Shown: positions 1 to 4,814 of the stretch, one piece after another | Numbering within the stretch: position 1 is the stretch's first letter | Layout: each line of letters starts with the position of its first letter | Source: Alphaproteobacteria bacterium | Lineage (GTDB): Bacteria; Pseudomonadota; Alphaproteobacteria; UBA9219 | Assembly (NCBI GenBank): GCA_028716765.1 | Contig: JAQUPC010000114.1 | Span: forward strand, 1 to 6,413 | DNA length: 6,413 bases | Direction: 5' to 3' | The notes under the pieces: model-generated | The model's input: only the letters and a program-made list of their open reading frames with translations | Database searches by the model: none | Told to the model about the DNA's origin: nothing | Position numbers and translations under genes: made by a program

Positions 1-9
1 GCCCTTCAT
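1..9 (-). CDS. murE: Start of next dcw gene, probably murE (partial)
   Basis: Only the first three codons (Met-Lys-Gly) are inside the window. The ATG overlaps the ftsI stop codon in an ATGA tetranucleotide, the same coupling seen at the ftsL/ftsI and rsmH/ftsL junctions. In dcw clusters the gene after ftsI is usually murE, UDP-MurNAc-dipeptide:meso-diaminopimelate ligase, so the name is inferred from gene order alone. No clear Shine-Dalgarno sequence precedes the ATG, which fits re-initiation by ribosomes finishing ftsI. The sequence itself does not prove that a gene continues. Confidence 0.35.
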
Positions 10-1835
10 TCGGCGCTATTAGACTCGACAGACGCATAATCATCCTTTTCGTTATTCAGGCGCAGACTATTCAATGTTTCCGGCCCCAGCGGGCGCATAA
101 GCTTGTTTTCGGCGGCCGCGAGGACATCGGGGTCCTGCGGCGGCAAGTTGAGCAACGGCCCCATCTGGCTGATGACCCGTCCGGTTACGGGAGCCGCCGT
201 CCAGCCGCCCGTGGCAAAACCGTAGGTTTTGGCGTTGCCTTTGGGATCGTCCAGAATGGCCAGCACAACATAGCGCGGCGCGTTCGCGGGGAAAACCCCG
301 ATGAAGGAAGCGAGTCGCGCGTTTTTCATGTAATGCCCGCCGCTCAGCTTGTCGGCGGTTCCGGTTTTTCCGCCGACGATGTAGCCCGGAATGTTGGCCG
401 CCTTCGCCGTGCCGTCCGTAACGGCGAGGCGCATGAGCGCGCGCATTTGCGCGACGGTGCGCGGCGAGACGATGCGGCCGCCGCTGGCCGCAGGCCCCGT
501 TTCCGCGTTTCTTTTGAGCAAGGTGGGGCGAAGGGGCGAGCCGTCATTCACGAGGCTCGCGACGGCGGCGGCAAGCTGCGCGGCGCTAACGGCGATGCCG
601 TGCCCGAACGCGACGGTCATCGTCGTGACGTTGCTCCAGCCGGACGGGGAAGGCACGAGAGGCTGCCCGACTTCCGGCAACTCGATCGGCGATTTTTCCG
701 TGAGGCCAAGCCGGCTAAGGAAGGCCCGCTGACGCGCGCTCCCCAGTTTTTCGGCCATGCGCGCCGCGCCGATGTTGGAGGATTCCATGAAAATTTCCGC
801 CACGTTCAGCGGATGCCTGGAAGGGTGAAAGTCGCGGATCGTCCGCTTTCCGGCCTGCAGGGGATGCGTCGTGTCGAACCGGTCGGACGGTTTTATCAAG
901 CCGGAATCGAGGGCCATGGCCGTCGTGAAAACCTTGAACGTCGATCCCATTTCGTAAACGCCGAGCGTAGCCCGGTTGAATTTCGCGTCGTCGCTGGCTT
1001 CTCCCGCGTGTTGCGGATCGAAATCGGGAAGCGAGACGAGCGAAAGGATTTCCCCGCTTTGCGCGTCCAGAATAAGTCCCGCCGCTCCGACGGCGCGAAA
1101 CTCGTCGATCGCGTTGCCAAGTTCCCGGTGCAGAATGGTCTGCAAGCGCAAATCCAGCGTGAGGGCTACGGGATCGGGCTGTTGCTCCAGCCGTTCGTTC
1201 AGGGTTTTTTCCAGCCCCGCAATTCCCTTGTTGTCGATGTCGGTGTAGCCAAGGACGTGAGACATCAGGCGGCCGATGGGGTATATCCGCGTTTCGTCGG
1301 GCAGAAATTCAAGCCCGGCGATGCCCATCTTGTTGATGTCGTAATATTGCCGCGGCGTCAGGTGGCGCTTGATCATGGCGCAACGCTTCGTTCCTTCGAG
1401 ATCTTCCGCAAGGCGCTTGTTGTCAAGGTCCGGCAGAACGCTGCGCAGCTTTTCCGTGACCTCGCCGGGGCTGATGACTTTTTTGGCATCGGCGCACAGC
1501 GAGACGGTCGGCAGCGACGTGGCCAGCACGATGCCGTTTCTGTCCACGATATCGGCGCGGCTTGCCGTCGGCATTTCCGCCGAGGCCGCGTGGATGGGAG
1601 GCGGCTCGGCCGTATCGTTCAACAGGGTCAGGCTCGTAAGCCGTCCGGCAATAACCGCGTAGACGATCCCGAACATGACAAGGACGAAAACGAGCCGCAG
1701 CCGCGCGCGGTCCAGCGCGTATTCTTGCGGCGTGGTGAGCCGCCGGCGGGCGGGGCGGTCAGGCGAATCCAGAAGTCCGGGAAGGGTCGGTTGTTGCGCC
1801 GGGGGGCGCTTTCTTGAAGAACGCCAACCCTTCAT
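6..1835 (-). CDS. ftsI: FtsI / PBP3, septal peptidoglycan D,D-transpeptidase
   Basis: A 609-residue class B penicillin-binding protein that cross-links septal peptidoglycan as partner of the FtsW glycosyltransferase in the divisome. It has a cytoplasmic N-terminus rich in Arg and Pro (1-45), one membrane anchor (about 47-67), and a periplasmic dimerisation domain opening with the R-x-D-x-x-D-R-N-G motif at 93-101. The transpeptidase domain carries all three active-site motifs: S298-T-F-K301 (nucleophile Ser298), S352-S-N354 and K490-T-G492. The length is usual for the family. The ATG at 1835 overlaps the ftsL stop by four bases (ATGA), indicating translational coupling, and the stop overlaps the next start in the same way. 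The position after ftsL supports FtsI over the elongation enzyme PBP2 (mrdA). No key residue is missing, so the gene looks intact. Confidence 0.96.
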   Translation of the reverse strand: MKGWRSSRKRPPAQQPTLPGLLDSPDRPARRRLTTPQEYALDRARLRLVFVLVMFGIVYAVIAGRLTSLTLLNDTAEPPPIHAASAEMPTASRADIVDRNGIVLATSLPTVSLCADAKKVISPGEVTEKLRSVLPDLDNKRLAEDLEGTKRCAMIKRHLTPRQYYDINKMGIAGLEFLPDETRIYPIGRLMSHVLGYTDIDNKGIAGLEKTLNERLEQQPDPVALTLDLRLQTILHRELGNAIDEFRAVGAAGLILDAQSGEILSLVSLPDFDPQHAGEASDDAKFNRATLGVYEMGSTFKVFTTAMALDSGLIKPSDRFDTTHPLQAGKRTIRDFHPSRHPLNVAEIFMESSNIGAARMAEKLGSARQRAFLSRLGLTEKSPIELPEVGQPLVPSPSGWSNVTTMTVAFGHGIAVSAAQLAAAVASLVNDGSPLRPTLLKRNAETGPAASGGRIVSPRTVAQMRALMRLAVTDGTAKAANIPGYIVGGKTGTADKLSGGHYMKNARLASFIGVFPANAPRYVVLAILDDPKGNAKTYGFATGGWTAAPVTGRVISQMGPLLNLPPQDPDVLAAAENKLMRPLGPETLNSLRLNNEKDDYASVESNSAE

Positions 1836-2371
1836 GGGTTCGTGCCGGCGCGCGCGCGGGCATCAATGTCGGCGAGCCTGAAGCGCTCTTCGTCGGAAAG
1901 CGTTTCAGCGGCATTTGAGGTGGAGGGCGTATTGTGTTGAATGACGATACGCGTGTTGATGTGATCCGCATCGTAGGCCGACGCCGTTTTGCGGCGAGCC
2001 GGAGCCGATGGCCGGACGGCGAGCGTCGTGCCGACGCTGGCCACGGGCATGCTCTTGACGGTGACTCCGGCCATAGCTTCGGCCTGCGTCGGCAAAACTT
2101 CGGGCAGGTTTTTCAGCTTCGCGACTTGGTGAAGGGCGGTGGGATGCATGGCGAGATATTTCCGCGCCGCGGCTTCGATGCGCGCAGGATTGGACAAATA
2201 AACCCATTCGGCCTTGAGCACGTGGATGTTGGCTTGCTCGGCTTCGATCTGCGCGTTAAGCGTACGCAGATTCTGGCTCAGGGTTTGGACGCGGTTGCTT
2301 GTGCCATACAGGGCAAGGCTTGTGGTGATCGTCAGGGCGAACCAGAACAGGATCGAGGACACGCGGATCAT
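1832..2371 (-). CDS. ftsL: FtsL, divisome scaffold protein
   Basis: A 179-residue bitopic membrane protein with a short N-terminus, one transmembrane helix (about 4-23) and a periplasmic coiled-coil region (about 26-56, rich in Leu, Gln, Glu and Asn). It then has a conserved block at 55-75 with the pattern E-x-x-Y-L-S-N-P-x-R-I-E-x-x-A. FtsL normally pairs with FtsB and FtsQ and activates FtsWI. The sequence family is weakly conserved, so the call rests on topology, the block after the coil, and placement between rsmH and ftsI. The protein carries an extra low-complexity tail (about 95-179, rich in Ala, Thr, Ser and Arg) and is longer than the roughly 100-130 residues I expect of FtsL. The ATG at 2371 overlaps the rsmH stop by four bases (ATGA). 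Confidence 0.88.
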   Translation of the reverse strand: MIRVSSILFWFALTITTSLALYGTSNRVQTLSQNLRTLNAQIEAEQANIHVLKAEWVYLSNPARIEAAARKYLAMHPTALHQVAKLKNLPEVLPTQAEAMAGVTVKSMPVASVGTTLAVRPSAPARRKTASAYDADHINTRIVIQHNTPSTSNAAETLSDEERFRLADIDARARAGTNP

Positions 2372-3327
2372 GCGGCATTCTCCCTGAAAGGGGGTGTGTT
2401 TGTGCGCTCGGCGGCGCGAAGACGGGCCGAACGGGCGCGGGGATTGGAGCCGGCTTCGGCAGCCGACGGGACAAGCGGTTTGCGGGTCAGCATCCGGAAG
2501 CTGGGCAGGGCAGGGGAGTCGTTGGCGGGCGCGTGCCGCGACGCGCGTGGCGCGGCGGTGCCGCGCGTGCGCAAAAACTCCTTTACCGAACGGTCTTCCA
2601 GCGAATGAAACGACACGACAGCCAGACGGCCTTGCGGTTTGAGCAAGCGCTCCGCGGCGCGAAGCCCGCGCGCCAATTCGCCCATTTCGTCGTTTACGGC
2701 GATGCGCAACGCCTGAAACGTCCGGGTCGCCGGATCGATGCCGTCGCTCGAACGCGGCACGGCTTTGCGCACGAGGGCGGCCAGCTGCAGCGTACGGGTG
2801 ATGGGGGCCAGCGCGCGCGCCTCGACGATGCGTTTGGCGACGCGGCGGGCGAAACGCTCTTCGCCGTAGTTGAAAACGATGTCGGCCAGTTCGCGTTCGC
2901 CGCTGTTGTTGACGAGGTCGGCGGCGGTCGGCCCCGCACGGCTCATGCGCATGTCGAGCGGGCCGTCTTCCTGAAACGAAAAGCCGCGCCCCCGTTCGTC
3001 GAGTTGCGGCGAGGAAACGCCCAGATCGAGCGCAATCCCGTCTACGGCGGAAACGCTTTCAGCCGCCAGCAAATCGTCCATCGAACCGAATGTTCCTTGC
3101 AACAGGGTCAGGCGCGGCGCGAATTCCCTGACCATCGCTTGCCCGGCGGCGATGGCGTCCGGGTCGCGGTCGATGCCGAAGACTTGCGTTGCCGCGGCCG
3201 TAAGCAGGCCGCGCGCATAGCCGCCGCGTCCGAACGTGCCGTCGACGTAAATGCCGTGATCGCGCGGCGCCAGCGCTTCCAGAACTTCGCGGAGCATGAC
3301 GGGCGTGTGCGAAGCGGCGTTCGTCAT
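2368..3327 (-). CDS. rsmH: RsmH (MraW), 16S rRNA m4C1402 N4-methyltransferase
   Basis: A 319-residue SAM-dependent methyltransferase that methylates N4 of C1402 in the 16S rRNA decoding centre. It opens with the family signature H-T-P-V-M-L (7-12). The SAM-binding loop follows at 28-38 (V-D-G-T-F-G-R-G-G-Y), then the acidic residue region G-I-D-R-D-P (51-56). A conserved D-L-G-V-S-S-P-Q-L-D block lies at 101-110, and the R-T-F-Q-A-L-R-I-x-V-N-x-E motif at 202-214. The S-F-H-S-L-E-D-R block at 239-246 completes the set, and the length is typical. The start at 3327 overlaps the mraZ stop by one base (TGATG), so translation is coupled. It is usually co-transcribed with mraZ, as here. Confidence 0.97.
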   Translation of the reverse strand: MTNAASHTPVMLREVLEALAPRDHGIYVDGTFGRGGYARGLLTAAATQVFGIDRDPDAIAAGQAMVREFAPRLTLLQGTFGSMDDLLAAESVSAVDGIALDLGVSSPQLDERGRGFSFQEDGPLDMRMSRAGPTAADLVNNSGERELADIVFNYGEERFARRVAKRIVEARALAPITRTLQLAALVRKAVPRSSDGIDPATRTFQALRIAVNDEMGELARGLRAAERLLKPQGRLAVVSFHSLEDRSVKEFLRTRGTAAPRASRHAPANDSPALPSFRMLTRKPLVPSAAEAGSNPRARSARLRAAERTNTPPFRENAA

Positions 3328-3809
3328 CAGGCGCCCCCGCTTTCCAGAAGGCGCGAGGCCTGCGCGATGATTTTACTCAGCGAAATGTCCTTGGCGCGCG
3401 CGGCGGAGCGGGCGGCGGCGTCATGCGCGGCGAGCTTGGCCGGATCCCATAGCTGGAACGTTTTGCGGCGTCCGACGAAGGCGATTTCGTCGCCGATGCC
3501 GACGGCGGCGGTGAGATGCGGCGGCAGAATGATCCGGCCTTCGCCGTCGAAAAGCACCTGCACCGAACCGCCGAAAATCGTGGTTTCGATCAGCTCGTAA
3601 GTTTCCGGGGCGAGATCGAGTTTTTCGAGGCTTTGGCTCAGGTGTTCGAGGTGCGCGACGGAACAGCCGTCGAGGGCTTCGTATTGCAGGGAACGGAAGA
3701 CGACGATGCCGGGGGCGTCGGGCCCCAAAACGGCGCGGAAAGAAGCTGGAACAGACACCCGTCCTTTCTTGTCAATCCGGTTGACAAAGGTGGACAGGAA
3801 AACGGCCAT
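3327..3809 (-). CDS. mraZ: MraZ, transcriptional regulator of the dcw operon
   Basis: A 160-residue protein with two SpoVT/AbrB-type domains in tandem (about 7-50 and 83-126). Each carries the D-x-x-G-R-x-x-x-P signature: D13-K-K-G-R-V-S-V-P21 and D88-G-E-G-R-I-I-L-P96. MraZ is known to form ring-shaped oligomers and to bind arrays of TGGG-type direct repeats at its own promoter, repressing the dcw cluster in E. coli. Such an array is present 63-106 bases upstream of this start. The ATG at 3809 is preceded by GAGG (complement of 3816-3819) with a 6-base gap, which supports this start. It is the first gene of the operon. The C-terminal tail (127-160, Ala/Arg/Lys-rich) is slightly longer than in E. 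coli MraZ. Confidence 0.96.
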   Translation of the reverse strand: MAVFLSTFVNRIDKKGRVSVPASFRAVLGPDAPGIVVFRSLQYEALDGCSVAHLEHLSQSLEKLDLAPETYELIETTIFGGSVQVLFDGEGRIILPPHLTAAVGIGDEIAFVGRRKTFQLWDPAKLAAHDAAARSAARAKDISLSKIIAQASRLLESGGA

Positions 3810-3871
3810 AAAAGACCTCGAGAAATCAAAAGGTTACAGTCAAAGCCGCACCGCATGGGCCTTGATGTCTG

Positions 3872-3915
3872 TGGGTCTATATGGGATATCATGGGAATGC
3901 GTGGGTAATCAAGGG
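3872..3915 (+). promoter_or_regulatory. MraZ operator: array of TGGG boxes at 10-bp spacing
   Basis: TGGG occurs at 3872, 3882, 3892 and 3902, exactly one helical turn (10 bp) apart, followed in register by AGGG at 3912. An out-of-register TGGG sits at 3856. E. coli MraZ is known to bind TGGGN repeats separated by 5 bases upstream of its own gene, which has the same period. The array ends 62 bases before the mraZ ATG and overlaps the probable promoter, so binding should repress the operon. The repeats read TGGG on the plus strand, opposite to the direction of mraZ. Confidence 0.85.
3884..3912 (-). promoter_or_regulatory. Candidate mraZ (dcw) promoter
   Basis: On the minus strand a -35-like TTGATT (complement of 3907-3912) lies 17 bases before an AT-rich -10-like ATATCC (complement of 3884-3889). 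The -10 match is weak. Its support is the position inside the MraZ box array, as expected for an autoregulated promoter, and a plausible leader of about 70 bases. Other weak candidates exist further upstream. Confidence 0.35.
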
Positions 3916-4007
3916 AATAAGTAATGAAAAACGGTTAATCCACAAGTTTTTTTATTAACAAAAATGACCATAAAAATAGAAGTTGCCTCGCACAAAGAAA
4001 CAAAACA

Positions 4008-4026
4008 AGAACAAATCAATTGTTCT
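4008..4026. repeat. Inverted repeat AGAACAA/TTGTTCT
   Basis: A perfect 7-bp inverted repeat, AGAACAA (4008-4014) and TTGTTCT (4020-4026), separated by 5 bases. Its right arm contains the first half of the LexA-like direct repeat. It could be an accessory half-site (GAAC/GTTC) for the same regulator, or a weak hairpin. Confidence 0.45.
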
Positions 4027-4036
4027 CTTTTTGTTC
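4022..4036 (+). promoter_or_regulatory. LexA-like SOS box, GTTC-N7-GTTC
   Basis: GTTCTCTTTTTGTTC matches the alphaproteobacterial LexA direct repeat GTTC-N7-GTTC exactly, including the T-rich spacer often seen in such boxes. It lies 213 bases upstream of mraZ and 369 upstream of the pilin gene. Which transcript it would control is not evident, because I could not identify a good promoter overlapping it. Chance occurrence in T-rich sequence is possible. Confidence 0.45.
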
Positions 4037-4072
4037 TGTTGGTCCCGGAGAAAAGGGCTCAAAAAAATCTCT

Positions 4073-4097
4073 GCCGTTTTTTGTTCGAAAAAGCGGC
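4073..4097. other. Hairpin with nearby T-runs, possible weak terminator or small-RNA end
   Basis: A 10-bp stem, 4073-4082 pairing with 4088-4097 (GCCG and CGGC at the base, A/T pairs above, one T-G wobble), encloses the 5-base loop GTTCG. On the plus strand eight Ts follow at 4107-4114. On the minus strand a run of seven Ts starts 5 bases beyond the stem. Neither T-run abuts the stem as in a standard rho-independent terminator. Confidence 0.35.
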
Positions 4098-4193
4098 TGA
4101 AGAAAATTTTTTTTGAAAAGAGATATGGTCTTTATACGAGCCCGGGATTAGCAAAGTATTAAATCAGGCTTTTTTATTAAACGCGGTGGCCGG

Positions 4194-4207
4194 AGCAACC
4201 GGTTGCT
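4194..4207. repeat. 14-bp perfect palindrome
   Basis: AGCAACCGGTTGCT is fully self-complementary with no loop, so it fits a dimeric regulator's operator better than an RNA hairpin. It abuts the next dyad at 4207-4219 and lies about 110 bases upstream of the pilin promoter region. Confidence 0.5.
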
Positions 4208-4219
4208 TATGCAGCATAA
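4207..4219. repeat. 13-bp palindrome adjacent to the previous one
   Basis: TTATGC and GCATAA flank a single central base. A third smaller dyad, TTGC-GAA-GCAA, follows at 4222-4232, so three dyads are packed into 39 bases. No regulator family is recognised from these sequences. Confidence 0.45.
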
Positions 4220-4316
4220 TGTTGCGAAGCAAAAAAAATGCATGGAAATTGCGGATAAAACCGATGCAGATTGTATGCGTTATCTATTTGAAATACAAAG
4301 ACAATGTTGCTTTGGC

Positions 4317-4331
4317 TTAACGGTAATTTAA
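4317..4331 (+). promoter_or_regulatory. CtrA-like box TTAA-N7-TTAA upstream of Flp pilin
   Basis: TTAA at 4317-4320 and TTAA at 4328-4331 are separated by exactly 7 bases, the consensus full site of the alphaproteobacterial cell-cycle regulator CtrA. It overlaps the expected -35 position for a -10 at 4341-4346. CtrA directly activates the Flp pilin gene pilA in Caulobacter crescentus, so the placement is biologically apt. The site also overlaps an inverted repeat AACGGT (4319-4324) / ACCGTT (4332-4337). AT-rich sequence makes chance matches possible. Confidence 0.55.
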
Positions 4332-4340
4332 ACCGTTTCA

Positions 4341-4346
4341 TATACG
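4341..4346 (+). promoter_or_regulatory. Candidate -10 of the Flp pilin promoter
   Basis: TATACG, 9 bases downstream of the CtrA-like box. With a 17-base spacer the -35 would be 4318-4323, inside the box, as expected for an activator-dependent promoter with a poor -35. Transcription would start near 4353, giving a leader of about 50 bases. Confidence 0.35.
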
Positions 4347-4358
4347 ATGAGCACGTTG

Positions 4359-4378
4359 GATGAAATTGTCGTTTCATC
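4359..4378 (+). other. 5' leader hairpin of the Flp pilin mRNA
   Basis: GATGAAA (4359-4365) and TTTCATC (4372-4378) form a perfect 7-bp stem with a 6-base loop, ending 12 bases before the start of the ribosome binding site. It may stabilise the mRNA 5' end. The pairing is weak (A/T-rich) and function is inferred. Confidence 0.4.
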
Positions 4379-4404
4379 ATCGGATTTAGAAAAGGAGAAG
4401 GGCC

Positions 4405-4575
4405 ATGCGTAATATCATTCGTTTTCTGAGAGAAGAAGAAGGCGCTACGGCGATCGAATATGGCCTGATTGCGTCTTTGATCGCCGTTGCCATTGTCGGC
4501 GCCCTGTTGGCGTTGAGACCGCAACTTGTCGGCGTGTTTAACGCCGTGACGGCTGCGCTGACTCCGGCGCCTTGA
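4405..4575 (+). CDS. Flp/Fap-type pilin (prepilin)
   Basis: A 56-residue class IVb (Flp/Tad) prepilin, the major subunit of thin adhesive pili exported and assembled by a Tad machine after cleavage by a TadV/CpaA-type prepilin peptidase. The short charged leader (1-13) ends in Gly13, followed by mature residues A-T-A-I-E-Y with the diagnostic Glu18-Tyr19 pair. A hydrophobic helix (about 20-37) and a short tail ending T-P-A-P follow. A strong ribosome binding site, AAAGGAG at 4391-4397, sits 7 bases before the ATG. The gene stands alone: no tad/cpa assembly gene is in the window, so the machine must be encoded elsewhere. It is divergent from the dcw operon, has its own probable CtrA-type promoter, and ends at a strong terminator. 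The family is clear; I give no symbol because flp and pilA are both used. Confidence 0.93.
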   Translation: MRNIIRFLREEEGATAIEYGLIASLIAVAIVGALLALRPQLVGVFNAVTAALTPAP

Positions 4576-4583
4576 GAACCGAA

Positions 4584-4614
4584 GCGACGGCCGCTTATCC
4601 AAAGCGGTTGCCGC
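4584..4614 (+). other. Strong hairpin in the pilin 3' untranslated region
   Basis: 4584-4596 pairs with 4602-4614 over 13 positions with one A-C mismatch and two G-T wobbles, loop of 5 bases. No T-run follows, so it is not a terminator by itself. It lies between the pilin stop and the true terminator and could protect the pilin mRNA from 3' exonucleases. Confidence 0.5.
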
Positions 4615-4642
4615 GGGAAACAGTGAGGAAAACATGCGTAAG

Positions 4643-4674
4643 GCGGGTGAACTTCTGTTCACCCGCTTTTTTTT
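4643..4674 (+). terminator. Rho-independent terminator of the pilin gene
   Basis: A perfect 10-bp GC-rich stem, GCGGGTGAAC (4643-4652) with GTTCACCCGC (4657-4666), has a 4-base loop and is followed at once by eight Ts (4667-4674). It insulates the pilin gene from the secreted-protein array downstream. Confidence 0.95.
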
Positions 4675-4720
4675 GTATTTCTTGAGGCTGCGTCAGTTTT
4701 CGAATCTTCAGGCGTCAATC

Positions 4721-4814
4721 ATTGACCTTTCTGTAATATCTGGGCACGCTGCTGCATGTTTTTCCCAGAGGAGTTTCTCCATGCATGCTCGTCTTGTTCT
4801 CGCCGTTTTTGTTT
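4721..4814 (+). repeat. Constant 5' module, copy 1 (upstream element, RBS, signal-peptide start)
   Basis: The first 31 bases (4721-4751) are identical to 5440-5470. After a divergent gap of 7-9 bases, 4759-4814 matches 5480-5535 with only four mismatches, running through the ribosome binding site and the first 11 codons. A TTGACC at 4722-4727 could be a -35, but no good -10 lies 16-18 bases downstream (CACGCT at 17). TAATAT at 4734-4739 is also shared with copy 3. The core GGGCACG ... TGCA loosely resembles a sigma-54 site but with the spacing one base short here. Confidence 0.85.
4767..4780 (+). promoter_or_regulatory. Ribosome binding site inside a short inverted repeat (copy 1)
   Basis: AGAGGAG at 4767-4773 is a strong Shine-Dalgarno sequence 7 bases from the ATG and fixes the start at 4781. 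Its GGAG (4770-4773) can pair with CTCC (4777-4780) directly before the ATG, with a 3-base loop, which would hide the site. The same arrangement recurs at 5491-5501 and 6103-6113. Confidence 0.6.

Larger units (their letters stand above)
3810..4404. other. AT-rich divergent intergenic region between mraZ and the Flp pilin gene
   Basis: This stretch of 595 bases has no convincing gene; open frames crossing it are short, lack ribosome binding sites or run antisense through the pilin gene. It is much richer in A and T than the flanking dcw genes. From left to right it holds the mraZ ribosome binding site, the MraZ box array, a LexA-like site, a U-G-containing hairpin with nearby T-runs, a cluster of dyads at 4194-4232, a CtrA-like box, and a 5' untranslated hairpin in front of the pilin gene. 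I see no tRNA and no RNase P RNA, the latter being a common neighbour of mraZ in alphaproteobacteria. Confidence 0.8.

Noticed and set aside
333..1817. Open frame of 494 codons on the plus strand, antisense to ftsI
   Set aside because: The product is rich in Arg and Gly with no domain, and the frame mirrors a GC-rich real gene. FtsI on the other strand has all its catalytic motifs.
2533..3600. Open frame of 355 codons on the plus strand, antisense to rsmH and mraZ
   Set aside because: It crosses two well-supported genes, has no recognisable domain, and has the composition of a GC-rich shadow frame.
3935..3958. Second CtrA site near mraZ from two TTAA half-sites
   Set aside because: The half-sites (3935-3938 and 3955-3958) are separated by 16 bases instead of 7, in AT-rich sequence where TTAA is common.
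3909..3971. 20-residue minus-strand open frame between the LexA-like box and mraZ, considered as a SidA-like SOS division inhibitor
   Set aside because: No ribosome binding site at proper spacing, no clear membrane helix, and it overlaps the MraZ operator.
3810..4404. RNase P RNA (rnpB), often located upstream of mraZ in alphaproteobacteria
   Set aside because: None of its conserved core sequences is present and the region is AT-rich.
4207..4662. Open frame of 151 codons on the minus strand across the pilin gene
   Set aside because: It is antisense to the clear Flp pilin and its terminator, with low-complexity basic sequence and no conserved motif.
4742..4756. Sigma-54 promoter (GG-N10-GC) in the constant module
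   Set aside because: The three copies do not keep a consistent -24/-12 spacing and match, and the implied start would fall at the ribosome binding site. Kept only as a hint in the module entries.
4634..4780. N-terminal extension of array gene 1 from an upstream ATG
   Set aside because: It would begin before the pilin terminator and translate the repeated non-coding module; the strong ribosome binding site and signal peptide place the start at 4781.
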